Part shown: positions 11,154-20,058 of the stretch, one piece after another
How positions within the stretch are numbered: position 1 is the stretch's first letter
Layout of the letters: each line of letters starts with the position of its first letter
DNA from: Bradyrhizobium huanghuaihaiense
GTDB taxonomy: Bacteria > Pseudomonadota > Alphaproteobacteria > Rhizobiales > Xanthobacteraceae
Direction: 5' to 3'
DNA: 64,000 nt
Assembly (NCBI RefSeq): GCF_007830635.1
Contig: NZ_VLLA01000002.1
Coordinates: 496,001-560,000, forward strand
Notes under the pieces: model-generated
Seen by the model: the letters and a program-made list of their open reading frames with translations, nothing else
Database searches by the model: none
Told to the model about the DNA's origin: nothing
Program-made: the position numbers and the translations under genes

Positions 11154-11939
11154 CTACAGCCGAAATTCGTTGGTGAGCTCGCCGATGCCGTCGATCGCAA
11201 CGGTGACCGTGTTCACCGGCTCCTTCATCACGCCGACGCCGACTGAGGTGCCGACGGCGATGAGGTCGCCGGGGAGCAGGGTCATGTCGTGGGAGATCCT
11301 GCTGACCAATTCCTGCGCCGAAAAAATCATGTCCGAGATCGGGTAGTTCTGCCGCTCGGCGCCGTTGAGGATGGTGCGCACGGTGAGTTTTGCGGGATCG
11401 AGGCCAGTCGCGATCACAGGACCGAACGGACCGTAATCGTCGATGCCCTTGGCGCGCGCCCATTGCGGGAAAGTCGGATCGCTGGTCAGGATGTCGTTGG
11501 CGGTGATGTCGTTGACGCAGGTGTAGCCGAAGATGAAGCCGTCGGCCTCAGCCGGCGACACGCGGGCGCAGGTCTTGCCGATGACGATGCCGAGCTCGCC
11601 CTCGTAAGTCGTCTTGCCGTCGTAGTAGGAGGGGCGGCGGATCACGGCGCCCGGCGTCGTGATGCTGGTGGTGGCCTTCAGCAGATACAGCGGCTCCGGC
11701 GGCTCGGGCTGGTTCAGCTTGGCCGCGAGCGCGTGAAAATTATTCCAGAGCGCAACGATCTTGCTCGGTGCGCAGGGCGCGAGCAGCTCGACCTCCGACA
11801 GCGCCAGCGTCCTGCCGGTCGCGGCATTGCGGCCGAACAGTTCGCCCTCGTGCACGCTGATGCCGGAGGACGTCAGCGTGCCGAAGCCGGCCGTGCCGGC
11901 ATGGCGAAAGCGCAGCCACTTCTTCATCTCGCCCGCCAT
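11154..11939 (-). CDS. Fumarylacetoacetate hydrolase family protein
   Basis: A 261-residue protein of the FAH superfamily, which cleaves or decarboxylates beta-diketo acids using a divalent metal. The metal-binding region is YEGELGIVIGKTCARVSPAE with the following FIFGYTCVNDITANDIL, and GDLIAVGTSVGVGVMKEP is the conserved C-terminal stretch. The ATG at 11939 overlaps the stop of the upstream reductase gene by one base (TGATG), so the two are translationally coupled. The likely substrate is a small 2-oxo or acylpyruvate-type acid, but the sequence does not fix it. Confidence 0.88.
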   Translation of the reverse strand: MAGEMKKWLRFRHAGTAGFGTLTSSGISVHEGELFGRNAATGRTLALSEVELLAPCAPSKIVALWNNFHALAAKLNQPEPPEPLYLLKATTSITTPGAVIRRPSYYDGKTTYEGELGIVIGKTCARVSPAEADGFIFGYTCVNDITANDILTSDPTFPQWARAKGIDDYGPFGPVIATGLDPAKLTVRTILNGAERQNYPISDMIFSAQELVSRISHDMTLLPGDLIAVGTSVGVGVMKEPVNTVTVAIDGIGELTNEFRL

Positions 11940-12955
11940 CACGCCACCGCCAGTGCACGCGGATCGGTTGTCGAGACGCCGTCATAGAGGCCGGCGATGC
12001 GGGCGCGCTGGCTCACCATCGCCAGCACCGAGTCGAGCGCGGGCGTCGCGATGCCGGTGAGGCGGCCCATCTCCTGCACCACGGTCACGAGCGGGTCGAT
12101 CTCCATCGGGCGGCCGCGCTCGAGATCCTGCAGCATCGAGGTCTTGTGCGCGCCGACCTTGCGGGCGCCCTCGATGCGGCGCTCGACGTCGACGCGGAAT
12201 TTGACCCCGAACGTCTCGGCGATGCCTTGAGTCTCCACCATGATCGCGCGCGACAGCGCCCGCGTGGCGGGATCGGTGCAGATCACGTCGAGCGTGGCGT
12301 GGGTCAGCGCGCTGATCGGGTTGAAGCAGACATTGCCCCAGAGCTTGAGCCAGATCTCGTCGCGGATGCGGTCGAGCACCGGCGCCTTCAGGCCGGCGGC
12401 GACGAAGAGATCGGCGAGACGCTGTACGTCGGACGTGACCTCGCCGGAGGGCTCGCCGAGCGGGAAATTGTTGCCGTAGACGTGACGGATCACGCCCGGC
12501 GCCTCGATCTCGGTGGCGGGATAGACGATGCAGCCGATGGCGCGCTCGGCGCCGATCTCGCGCCATTGCCGACCGCCGGGGTCGATGCTCTCCAGCGTCG
12601 AGTTCTCGTATTGGCCGCCGTGCTTGTAGAAATACCAATAGGGGATGCCGTTGACGGCGGTGACGATGCGGGTGTGGGGCCCGAGCAGCGGCTGCATCTT
12701 CTCGATCACGCCGGTGATCGAATGCGCCTTCAGCGTGATGATGATGTAGTCCTGCACGCCGAGCTCGGTGGGATCGTCGGTGCAGCGCGGATGCACGGTG
12801 TGCGTCTCATCGCCGGCGAGCAGCGTCAGGCCGCGCTCGCGCATGGCGGCGAGGTGCGCGCCGCGTGCGACCAGGCTGACGTCGGCGCCCGCGCGCGCGA
12901 GCTGAACTCCGAGATATCCGCCGATCGCGCCGGCGCCGTAGATGCAGATCTTCAT
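11939..12955 (-). CDS. 2-dehydropantoate 2-reductase family protein (PanE/ApbA-like)
   Basis: A 338-residue NADPH-dependent reductase. The N-terminus MKICIYGAGAIGGYLGVQLA holds the Rossmann motif GAGAIG, and the C-terminal domain contains KLWGNVCFNPISALT, where the family has its catalytic Lys and a conserved Asn. It reduces a 2-oxo acid; PanE itself makes pantoate from ketopantoate. Coupling to an FAH-family gene suggests that this copy serves a catabolic pathway rather than coenzyme A synthesis, which is inference. Confidence 0.85.
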   Translation of the reverse strand: MKICIYGAGAIGGYLGVQLARAGADVSLVARGAHLAAMRERGLTLLAGDETHTVHPRCTDDPTELGVQDYIIITLKAHSITGVIEKMQPLLGPHTRIVTAVNGIPYWYFYKHGGQYENSTLESIDPGGRQWREIGAERAIGCIVYPATEIEAPGVIRHVYGNNFPLGEPSGEVTSDVQRLADLFVAAGLKAPVLDRIRDEIWLKLWGNVCFNPISALTHATLDVICTDPATRALSRAIMVETQGIAETFGVKFRVDVERRIEGARKVGAHKTSMLQDLERGRPMEIDPLVTVVQEMGRLTGIATPALDSVLAMVSQRARIAGLYDGVSTTDPRALAVA

Positions 12956-13058
12956 GAAATCCTCGCGAGCAGAGACCGGATTTTGGGACGAAAGATCCGG
13001 TCCGGCTCGGATGGATCCGAGCCGGGGCCGGTAGTCGCAGGGGAAGTTTTGCCGCTTG

Positions 13059-13487
13059 TTAGGCTGCCGCTTGCGGCGTGCCGTTGATCGCCTCGTCCAT
13101 CGCAGCGGCGATGTCGCGCATGCTGATGACGGAGACGAGGCTGTAATCGTCGATGACCGGCAAGTGACGGATGTGATGACGGTTCATCAGGTGCCGCACG
13201 TGCTCGATCGTATCGGTGGAGGTGCAGGAGACGAGCTGCTGCACCGACACGAGCTGCGAGACCTTGACGTTGACGGCATTGGCGCCGTGCTCGGCGACGG
13301 CGCGCACCACGTCGCGCTCGGTGAACATGCCGACCGCGGTGTTGCCCTCGGAGCGGACCACGTCCTTGACCACCAGCGCGCTGATATTGTTGGCGCGCAT
13401 CAGCTTGGCGGCGATACCCACCGTTTCGTTCATTCGCACCGTGACAACGCGCGGCGTCTTCTTGCGCAGAATGTCTCCGACCAGCAT
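13059..13487 (-). CDS. CBS-domain-pair protein, predicted oxalate regulon member
   Basis: A 142-residue protein made of two CBS domains (about 8-65 and 75-130), which together form a Bateman module that usually binds adenosyl nucleotides. Motifs include VRMNETVGIAAKLM, GMFTERDVVRAV and RHLPVIDDYSLVSVISMRDI. No other domain is fused to it. The ATG at 13487 follows GGGAGG by 6 bases. The 17-bp operator at 13522-13538 lies 34 bases upstream, so it should be co-regulated with the oxalate carriers. It may sense energy charge for an enzyme or carrier of the regulon, but the partner is unknown. Confidence 0.88.
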   Translation of the reverse strand: MLVGDILRKKTPRVVTVRMNETVGIAAKLMRANNISALVVKDVVRSEGNTAVGMFTERDVVRAVAEHGANAVNVKVSQLVSVQQLVSCTSTDTIEHVRHLMNRHHIRHLPVIDDYSLVSVISMRDIAAAMDEAINGTPQAAA

Positions 13488-13521
13488 TGCGACCTCCCTG
13501 GGTGAATGACAGGAGGAAGTG

Positions 13522-13538
13522 TGGTATACATAATGCCA
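13522..13538 (-). promoter_or_regulatory. 17-bp GntR-type operator, site A (CBS gene)
   Basis: Plus strand TGGTATACATAATGCCA, a dyad TGGYAT-N5-ATGCCA. On the minus strand TTGACG (rc of 13541-13546) lies two bases before it. It controls the CBS-pair gene whose start is at 13487. Confidence 0.7.
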
Positions 13539-13606
13539 ATCGTCAAGCGCTGGATTTGGCTGATCCGAAAAATCTTGCGGCAGCATTGCTGACGTTTGTC
13601 GGCAGG

Positions 13607-13640
13607 CTAAAAAGAAAAGGGGCGCATCACTGCGCCCCTT
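13607..13640 (-). terminator. Rho-independent terminator of the first OxlT-like gene
   Basis: A 10-bp perfect stem, AAGGGGCGCA (13617-13626) with TGCGCCCCTT (13631-13640), four-base loop, followed on the minus strand by TTTTCTTTTT. It separates the MFS gene at 13666 from the CBS gene. Confidence 0.85.
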
Positions 13641-13665
13641 CTTGAAAGCTCTCGTGTGTGGTCGA

Positions 13666-14988
13666 TTACGCCGTCTCGGTCTTGGCGCTGCCGGTCGCCG
13701 TGTCGGCGGTCTCGGCTTCCTTGCCGAGGATGAAGGAGCGGCGCAGTGGCTTGATCACGAACAGCGCCATCAGCGCCGCCGTTGCGTTCAGCGCCACCGC
13801 CACCACGAACACGGCCTTCCAGCCATAGGTTGCCGAGATCACGCTGGCGAGCGGAACGAGCAGGGAGGCGGTGCCCTTGGCGGTGTAGAGCATGCCGTTG
13901 TTGGTCGTTGCGAACTTGGAGCCGAAGGTGTCGCCGCAGGTCGCGGGGAACAGCGAGTAGATCTCGCCGAACACGCCGAAATACACCGCGGTCGCGAGCA
14001 CGAAGACAACAGGATTCTGGCCATAGGCCGACAGCGTCAGAAGCATCACCGCGGCGGTGCCGAAGGCGATGAACATGGTGTGCTCGCGGCCGATGGTGTC
14101 GGAGACCCAGCCGAAGAAGGGGCGTCCGAAGCCGTCGAAGATGCGGTCGAGCGAGATCGCGAAGGTCAGCGCCGCCATCTGGAAGCCGGCGAGCGTCACC
14201 GGCGTGTCGGCGATCTTGTAGTCGTGCGCGATCGGGCCGATCTGCGCCGCGGTCATCAGGCCGCCGGAGGCGACCATGACGAAGACGAGGTACATCACCC
14301 AGAAAATAGGGCTGCGCAGCACCTGCGGCGGGGTGAAGTCGATCTTGGTCTGCGGCAAATTGAGCTGCTTCTTCCTCGGCGGGATCGAGATCCGCGGCGG
14401 CTGGATGAAGAAGGCGAGCACGAACACGATCAGACCCTGGCCGATGCCGAAGGTGAGGAACGCCTGCTGATAGCCGCTCGATGCGATCATGGTCGCGATC
14501 GGGACGATGGTGAGCGCGGCGCCCGCGCCGAAGCCCGCGGCGGTCGCGCCGGCGGCAAGGCCGCGGCGGTCGGGAAACCATTTCAGCGCGTTGCCGACGC
14601 AGGTGCCGTACACGGCGCCGGCGCCCATGCCACCGACAACCGCGGCCGCGTAGAGCAGAGTTAGCGAGTCGGCGTAGGAGTTGAGCACCCAGGACAGCGC
14701 GATCATCACGCCGCCGAACATGATGACGATGCGCGGGCCGTATTTGTCGACGAACCAGGCCTCGACCGGCACCAGCCAGGTCTCGGTGACGACGAAGATG
14801 GTGAAGGCGAGCTGGATCGCGGCGCGGCCCCAATGGTGCGCGGCATCGATCGGATCGACGAACAGCGTCCAGCCATATTGCAGGTTGGCGATCATCGCCA
14901 TGCAGACGATGCCCATGCCGAGTTGGAGCCAACGGAAACCGGTGCGAAGAGGCGCGGCCGTGACGGCGCCGTCCGTGCTGGAAATCAT
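13666..14988 (-). CDS. OxlT-like oxalate/formate MFS antiporter, copy 1
   Basis: A 440-residue major facilitator with 12 predicted membrane segments, closest to the oxalate:formate antiporter family (OxlT). Family signatures are GMGAGAVYGTCVGNALKWFP, RGLAAGATAAGFGAGAALT and FFGWVSDTIGRE. The ATG at 14988 follows GGGAGG by 6 bases; longer in-frame extension has no ribosome site. It has its own operator (site B) and its own terminator, and lies beside a paralogue. Expected role: bring oxalate in across the inner membrane, possibly in exchange for formate. Whether both copies move oxalate is not shown by sequence. Confidence 0.87.
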   Translation of the reverse strand: MISSTDGAVTAAPLRTGFRWLQLGMGIVCMAMIANLQYGWTLFVDPIDAAHHWGRAAIQLAFTIFVVTETWLVPVEAWFVDKYGPRIVIMFGGVMIALSWVLNSYADSLTLLYAAAVVGGMGAGAVYGTCVGNALKWFPDRRGLAAGATAAGFGAGAALTIVPIATMIASSGYQQAFLTFGIGQGLIVFVLAFFIQPPRISIPPRKKQLNLPQTKIDFTPPQVLRSPIFWVMYLVFVMVASGGLMTAAQIGPIAHDYKIADTPVTLAGFQMAALTFAISLDRIFDGFGRPFFGWVSDTIGREHTMFIAFGTAAVMLLTLSAYGQNPVVFVLATAVYFGVFGEIYSLFPATCGDTFGSKFATTNNGMLYTAKGTASLLVPLASVISATYGWKAVFVVAVALNATAALMALFVIKPLRRSFILGKEAETADTATGSAKTETA

Positions 14989-15089
14989 CAAGAACCTCCC
15001 AACGCGCCTGATTGATTGCGACTTGGGATTGCAAGATGACCCGGTGTCGCAAATGTTGTGGCTTATCGTCGCAAGCGCGGCGGGGACAT

Positions 15090-15106
15090 TGGTATACCAT
15101 ATTCCA
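15090..15106 (-). promoter_or_regulatory. 17-bp GntR-type operator, site B (first OxlT-like gene)
   Basis: Plus strand TGGTATACCATATTCCA, one mismatch from TGGYAT-N5-ATGCCA, and containing the perfect 10-bp palindrome TGGTATACCA. On the minus strand a TTGCGT hexamer precedes it by two bases, and CAATGT follows 17 bases after that hexamer as a possible -10. It lies 101 bases upstream of the start at 14988. Confidence 0.68.
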
Positions 15107-15191
15107 GAACGCAAGCCCTATCTCACGCCGTGACGCAAGAAAATGCCCGGTTCCGTTCGGGTTATCGGAACCCAGGAAAGCTTCGGGCAAA

Positions 15192-15221
15192 CGAAAACGC
15201 CCGGCCGCGAGGCCGGGCGTT
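15192..15221 (-). terminator. Rho-independent terminator of the second OxlT-like gene
   Basis: An 11-bp stem, AACGCCCGGCC (15196-15206) with GGCCGGGCGTT (15211-15221), loop GCGA, followed on the minus strand by TTTCGTTTG. It ends the transcript from the MFS gene at 15250-16536. Confidence 0.8.
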
Positions 15222-15249
15222 GTTGCCTGGAGTTACTGTGTGAAGCGTG

Positions 15250-16536
15250 TCAGAGGGTCGATTTCGCGACCACGACCTTGCGCCAGGGTTTCAGCACCGC
15301 GATCGCCAGCAGCGAAGCCAGGATGTTGGCGCCGGCCGCGATGATGAACACGCTGTCCCAGGTGCCCGACGACTGCTGCATCAGGTTTGCGACCGGGACG
15401 AGCAGCGCGGCGGTGCCCTTGGCAGTGTAGAGCAGGCCGGCATTGGTGGTCGCGAACTTGGCGCCGAACGTGTCGGTGCAGGTCGAGGGGAACAGCGAGT
15501 AGATCTCACCCCAGGCGAAGAACACGAAGCCCGAGAGCAGCACGAACCAGACCGGATCATGGCCCCAGAGGTAGAGCATCCAGATGCCGAAGCCTTCCAT
15601 GCCGAAGGCGATGAACATCGTGTTCTCGCGGCCGATATTGTCGGAGATCCAGCCGAAGAACGGGCGCGTCAGGCCGTTGAGCACGCGGTCGATGGTCGCT
15701 GCGAAGGTCACCGCGGTCATCGTCACTGCCATCAGCGTCACCGGCACGCTGTCGACCTTCCAGTCGACCGCGATCGGCTTCAGGTTCGCGGTGACCATCA
15801 GTCCACCCGCGCCGACGATCACGAACATGAAGTACATCAGCCAGAAGATCGGCTGGCGCAGCACTTCGGTCGGCTGATAGTTGCGCCGGGTCTGGATGAT
15901 ATTGGCATTCGCCACCACGCTCGGCACCTGGCCCGCTTTCGGTGCGAGCAGGAAGAAGGCGAGGATGCAGATGATGATGCCTTGTCCGAGGCCGAAATAG
16001 AGGAAGGTGGTCTGGAAGCCACTGTCCTTGATCATGGCCTGGATCGGCGCGACGGTGAGGGCGGAGCCTGCACCGAAGCCCGCCGCCGTGATGCCCGCGG
16101 CAAGACCGCGCTTGTCCGGAAACCACTTCAGCGCGTTGCCGACGCAGGTTCCGTACACGCCACCGGCGCCGATGCCCGCGATGATCATGCCGAGATAGTA
16201 GCCGTTGAGCGAGGTGGCCTGTGCGTTGATCGCCCAGCCGATGGCGCAGAGCACGCCGCCGACGAGAACCACGATGCGCGGGCCGTATTTGTCGACGAAC
16301 CATCCTTCGACCGGCACGAGCCATGTCTCGAACAGCACGAACAGCGTGAAGGCCCACTGGATCGAAGCGCGATCCCAGCCGAACTTCTTCTGGATGTCGG
16401 GGACGAAGAACGTCCAGCCGTATTGGTAGTTGGCGATCATCACCATGGCCGCTACACCGATCGCCAATTGCGCCCAGCGATACGTGTCGCTAACGCGCGC
16501 GGCTGTAGGGGCCGTTGCCTGCACCATGTCCGTCAT
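15250..16536 (-). CDS. OxlT-like oxalate/formate MFS antiporter, copy 2
   Basis: A 428-residue MFS carrier, clearly paralogous to copy 1 (shared [47 protein letters not shown]). The ATG at 16536 has GGGAGGA 5-6 bases upstream. It has a separate operator (site C, 52 bases upstream) and terminator, so the two carriers are independent transcription units under one control. The substrate is probably oxalate with formate as counter-ion; a division of labour between the copies, for example oxalate versus formate or another dicarboxylate, is possible. Confidence 0.87.
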   Translation of the reverse strand: MTDMVQATAPTAARVSDTYRWAQLAIGVAAMVMIANYQYGWTFFVPDIQKKFGWDRASIQWAFTLFVLFETWLVPVEGWFVDKYGPRIVVLVGGVLCAIGWAINAQATSLNGYYLGMIIAGIGAGGVYGTCVGNALKWFPDKRGLAAGITAAGFGAGSALTVAPIQAMIKDSGFQTTFLYFGLGQGIIICILAFFLLAPKAGQVPSVVANANIIQTRRNYQPTEVLRQPIFWLMYFMFVIVGAGGLMVTANLKPIAVDWKVDSVPVTLMAVTMTAVTFAATIDRVLNGLTRPFFGWISDNIGRENTMFIAFGMEGFGIWMLYLWGHDPVWFVLLSGFVFFAWGEIYSLFPSTCTDTFGAKFATTNAGLLYTAKGTAALLVPVANLMQQSSGTWDSVFIIAAGANILASLLAIAVLKPWRKVVVAKSTL

Positions 16537-16588
16537 AAAATCCTCCCGAAGGCGCCGATCATTTTTATGCGCGCGCTGGCCCGCATCT

Positions 16589-16605
16589 TGGTATTCATTA
16601 TGCCA
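16589..16605 (-). promoter_or_regulatory. 17-bp GntR-type operator, site C (second OxlT-like gene)
   Basis: Plus strand TGGTATTCATTATGCCA. On the minus strand TTGAAT precedes the site by two bases and CAAGAT follows at a 17-base spacer, so the operator fills the -35/-10 spacer of the inferred promoter. Confidence 0.72.
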
Positions 16606-16931
16606 AGATTCAACTGACGGACTGAGGGTGCGGCGAAATATCGCGGGATCGGTCACATGCGCTCTGGCCGCGGAATTGTAAAGCCCCAATCGCTGCGGCG
16701 GGACAGCGGCTGCAACGGTCCTATACGCGCAAGACTTTGAATTTGCGAGATATCTCTGCTGTCGCCGCGTGCCGCAAACCGGCTTTGGGAAGCTGATCTA
16801 CACTCGTGCACACGTCGACGTGCGCAGTGCCGCCAGGATGGATGCGCGTCGTCAGAGGACCGCGCGATTCCTGGAATTCTTTATTCCAGAAGTCCGGGGT
16901 GCGGCGAATTTGACGCGGTCAGCGGCGCGCT

Positions 16932-18431
16932 TCACGCCATCGACATGCGCAGCCGGCTGTAGCCTTCCTGGATCGCGGACCAGAACAGGGCCACCAGGCC
17001 GAGCGCCATGATCGTGCTGACGAGGCCGTTGGAAAAGAACACGCCGAGCGACCCCTGCGATCCCAGCAGGGATTGTCGGAAAGCTTCCTCCGCCTTGTCG
17101 CCGAGCACGATGGCGAGCACAAGCGGCGCGAGCGGATAGTTGCACTTCTTCAGGAGATAGCCGAGCACGCCGAACACCAGCATCAGCATCACGTCGAAGG
17201 TGCTGTTGTGCACCGAGTAGGCGCCGATCGCGCAGAGCACCAGGATCAGCGGGGCGATGATGCCGAAGGGCACGCGCAGGATCGCGGCGAAGATCGGCAC
17301 GCAGGTGAGCACGACGATGAGGCCGGCGAGATTGCCGAGATACATCGACGCGATCAGGCCCCAGACGAATTCCTTCTGTTCGACGAACAGCATCGGGCCG
17401 GGCTGCAGGCCCCAGATCAACAATCCGCCAAGCAGCACGGCAGCCGTCGGCGAGCCGGGCACGCCAAGCGACAGCATCGGCAGCAGCGCCGAGGTGCCTG
17501 CGGCGTGCGCGGCCGTCTCCGGCGCGATCACGCCTTCGATCTCACCCTTGCCGAAATTGTTGCCGCGCCGCGCCAGCCGCTTCGCTATGCCGTAGCTCAT
17601 GAAGGACGCCGGCGTTGCGCCGGCGGGCGTGACGCCCATCCAGCAGCCGATCAGGCAGGAGCGCAGTGAGGTCATCCAGTAGGCGGGCAGCTCGCGCCAG
17701 GTCTGAAGCACGACGCGGAGGTTGATGCTCGCATTGCCGCCGCGGAACGCCAGCCCTTCCTCCATGGTCAGCAGGATCTCGCCGATTCCGAACAGGCCGA
17801 TCACGGCGATCAGGAAGTCGAAGCCGTTGAGCAACTCGGTAACCCCGAAGGTCAGCCGCAACTGTCCCGTGATGGAATCCAGCCCGACCGCTGCAAGCGC
17901 AAAGCCCATCATCATGGCCGCGATGGTCTTGAACGGCGGCTCCTTGCTGAGGCCGACGAAGCTGCAGAAGGCGAGGAAGTAAACCGCGAACTTTTCCGCC
18001 GGGCCAAATCGCAACGCGAAGCCTGCGACCAGGGGCGCGACGAGCGTGATCATGATGACGGCAAACAACGCGCCCACGAAGGAGGAGGTGAAGGCCGCCG
18101 TCAGGGCTTCGCCGGGTCTGCCCTGTTGCGCCATGGGATAGCCGTCGAAGGTGGTCGCGACGGACCATGGCTCGCCGGGGATGTTGAACAGGATCGAGGT
18201 GATGGCGCCGCCGAACAACGCGCCCCAATAGATGCAGGACAGCATGATGATCGCCGATGTCGGCGGCATGCTGAAGGTGAGGGGCAGCAGGATCGCCACG
18301 CCATTGGCGCCGCCAAGCCCCGGCAGCACGCCGATGATGACCCCGAGCGTGATGCCGATGATCATCAGCATGATGTTGTAGGGCTGCAGGGCGACCGCGA
18401 AGCCGTGAAACAGATTGGCCAACTCTTCCAT
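16932..18431 (-). CDS. tctA: Tripartite tricarboxylate transporter permease TctA, set 1
   Basis: A 499-residue TctA-family large permease with about 12 hydrophobic segments. Conserved motifs are GIIIGVLPGLGGANG near the N-terminus, GALFGGAITSILFNIPGEP, GVTPAGATPASFMSYGIAKR and LLPMLSLGVPGSPTAAVLLGG. With TctB it forms the inner-membrane sodium-linked channel fed by a periplasmic TctC receptor. It follows tctB by 42 bases on the same strand. The substrate of TTT systems is usually a di- or tricarboxylate. Here the operator shared with oxalate genes points to a related acid. Confidence 0.9.
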   Translation of the reverse strand: MEELANLFHGFAVALQPYNIMLMIIGITLGVIIGVLPGLGGANGVAILLPLTFSMPPTSAIIMLSCIYWGALFGGAITSILFNIPGEPWSVATTFDGYPMAQQGRPGEALTAAFTSSFVGALFAVIMITLVAPLVAGFALRFGPAEKFAVYFLAFCSFVGLSKEPPFKTIAAMMMGFALAAVGLDSITGQLRLTFGVTELLNGFDFLIAVIGLFGIGEILLTMEEGLAFRGGNASINLRVVLQTWRELPAYWMTSLRSCLIGCWMGVTPAGATPASFMSYGIAKRLARRGNNFGKGEIEGVIAPETAAHAAGTSALLPMLSLGVPGSPTAAVLLGGLLIWGLQPGPMLFVEQKEFVWGLIASMYLGNLAGLIVVLTCVPIFAAILRVPFGIIAPLILVLCAIGAYSVHNSTFDVMLMLVFGVLGYLLKKCNYPLAPLVLAIVLGDKAEEAFRQSLLGSQGSLGVFFSNGLVSTIMALGLVALFWSAIQEGYSRLRMSMA

Positions 18432-18473
18432 ATCAATACGTCCTGCAGCAGCAATTGAATGAATGCGTAGCTC

Positions 18474-18971
18474 TTACAGACCTAGCCATTCCTCGAGCGG
18501 CCCCTTGGGAAGCGGGACCAGGAACCAGCGCTCGAAGACGAGATAGGTCACGACCGGCATGCCGACCGCCACCGCGGCGACCGTCAGCCAGCGATAGCCG
18601 CCGAGCCAGCGCATGAACCAGGCGATGAACACCATCGAGGAGACGTAGAGGCCGATGAACGGCATCGAGCCGACATAGATCGCGGTGGGCACGACGACGC
18701 TCATGACCTGGCGAAGCTGTCCCCATTCTGCGAACAGCCGGCCGTCGTCGTGGCGCCGCGCGCTCCAGAGGTTGATGGCGCTCGCGCCGACGATGGCGGC
18801 GCCGACATAGAAGGGGAAGAAGCCGGCCCGCGGGCCCTCCGCGCCCCAGTTGATGCCGGCTTTCAGGCTGCCGAAGATCACGACCAGCCCGAAGACGCCG
18901 ATCAACAGCGCCATGCCGATTTCCAGCGTCTTGTGTGCCGGGCCAGATTCGGATCCGGATTGTTCAGTCAT
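18474..18971 (-). CDS. tctB: Tripartite tricarboxylate transporter small subunit TctB, set 1
   Basis: A 165-residue TctB-family protein with four predicted membrane helices and the family layout: a GLVVIFGSLKAGINWGAEGPRAGFFPFYVG start, a charged loop, and a final pair of helices ending VFERWFLVPLPKGPLEEWLG. It is the small partner of TctA. A stem-loop lies between it and the upstream receptor gene, which may set different protein levels. Confidence 0.85.
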   Translation of the reverse strand: MTEQSGSESGPAHKTLEIGMALLIGVFGLVVIFGSLKAGINWGAEGPRAGFFPFYVGAAIVGASAINLWSARRHDDGRLFAEWGQLRQVMSVVVPTAIYVGSMPFIGLYVSSMVFIAWFMRWLGGYRWLTVAAVAVGMPVVTYLVFERWFLVPLPKGPLEEWLGL

Positions 18972-19009
18972 GGGACCTCCAGGCGAAACGCGGTCTTTCG
19001 CGGCAGGCG

Positions 19010-19030
19010 TGAGGACGACCAGCGTCCTCA
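19010..19030 (-). other. Intercistronic stem-loop between tctC and tctB
   Basis: An 8-bp perfect stem, TGAGGACG (19010-19017) with CGTCCTCA (19023-19030) and a five-base loop, and no U-tract. Such hairpins downstream of abundant binding-protein genes often protect the upstream message, allowing more receptor than permease. This role is inference. Confidence 0.5.
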
Positions 19031-19050
19031 GCCGTCATCGACGTCGTGCG

Positions 19051-20058
19051 TCAATTCCCCGATGCGAGGAATCCGGCTTCCTTCATCAGGCCTTCGTGGC
19101 GCTTCTCCTCCGCCTCGATCCACTTGGCGTAGTCGGCTCCCGCCAGGAAGGTCGTGTTGAAGGCGCCGTTCTTCATGAATTCCTGCCACTCCGGCGTGGC
19201 GCGGACCTTCTTGAACAGCTCGACGTAGTATTCGATCTGGTCCTTCGTGGCCTTGGGCGACATGAAGATCCCGCGCAGCATGAGATATTCCATCGCGAGG
19301 CCCTGCGACTTGCAGGTCGGAATATCCTTCCAGGCCTTGCCGTCGGCGATCGGCTCGTCATAGGCCATTGGCTGGGCGTCGAAGACGCAGAGCGGACGAA
19401 GCTTGCCGCCGCGCCATTGCGCGACCGCCTCGATCGGATTGTTGACGGTGGAATCGACGTGATTTCCGACGAGTTGAACCGCGACTTCGCCGCCGCCCTT
19501 GTAGGGGATGTAGGTGAATTTCGCGTCGATCACCTTCTCGATGCCGACCGTGATGATCTGGTCTTCCTGCTTCGAGCCGGTGCCGCCCATCTTGAACGAG
19601 CCGCTCGGAGCCTTCTTTGCAGCGTCGACGTAATCCTTGACGCTGTTGTACGGCTTCTCGGCGTTGACCCAGAGCACGAATTCGTCGAGCGCCAGCATCG
19701 CGACCGGGGTGAGATCTTTCCAGTTGAACGGAATACCCGTCGCCAGCGGCGTCGTGAACAGGTTCGACAGCGTGATGATGATCTTGTGCGGATTGCCCGA
19801 CGACGTCTTCACGTCGAGGAAGCCTTCGCCGCCTGCGCCGCCGGCCTTGTTGATGACGACCAGCGGCTGCTTCATGAGATTGTGCTTGGTGACGATGCCC
19901 TGGATGGTGCGTGCCATCTGGTCGGCGCCGCCGCCGGTGCCCGCGGGCACGATGAACTCGACCGGACGGACCGGTTCCCAGGCAGCACGGCTTGCGGTGC
20001 TATTGGCGCACGACATCGCGATTGCCGCCAAAGCGACATTCAGAACGAATGGCTTCAT
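19051..20058 (-). CDS. tctC: Tripartite tricarboxylate receptor TctC, set 1
   Basis: A 335-residue periplasmic solute receptor of the Bug/TctC family. A signal peptide covers about the first 25 residues (FVLNVALAAIAMSCANSTASRA). The mature protein has RPVEFIVPAGTGGGADQMAR, the helix that holds a carboxylate in family structures, and the second signature KAGGAGGEG. It heads the tctCBA operon. Its promoter carries the GntR-type operator site D, 265 bases upstream of the start. The ligand is unknown. Confidence 0.9.
   Translation of the reverse strand: MKPFVLNVALAAIAMSCANSTASRAAWEPVRPVEFIVPAGTGGGADQMARTIQGIVTKHNLMKQPLVVINKAGGAGGEGFLDVKTSSGNPHKIIITLSNLFTTPLATGIPFNWKDLTPVAMLALDEFVLWVNAEKPYNSVKDYVDAAKKAPSGSFKMGGTGSKQEDQIITVGIEKVIDAKFTYIPYKGGGEVAVQLVGNHVDSTVNNPIEAVAQWRGGKLRPLCVFDAQPMAYDEPIADGKAWKDIPTCKSQGLAMEYLMLRGIFMSPKATKDQIEYYVELFKKVRATPEWQEFMKNGAFNTTFLAGADYAKWIEAEEKRHEGLMKEAGFLASGN

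Noticed and set aside
11939..12955. The reductase as the pantothenate-pathway PanE
   Set aside because: No other pantothenate gene is near, and it is coupled to an FAH-family gene. I kept only the family name.
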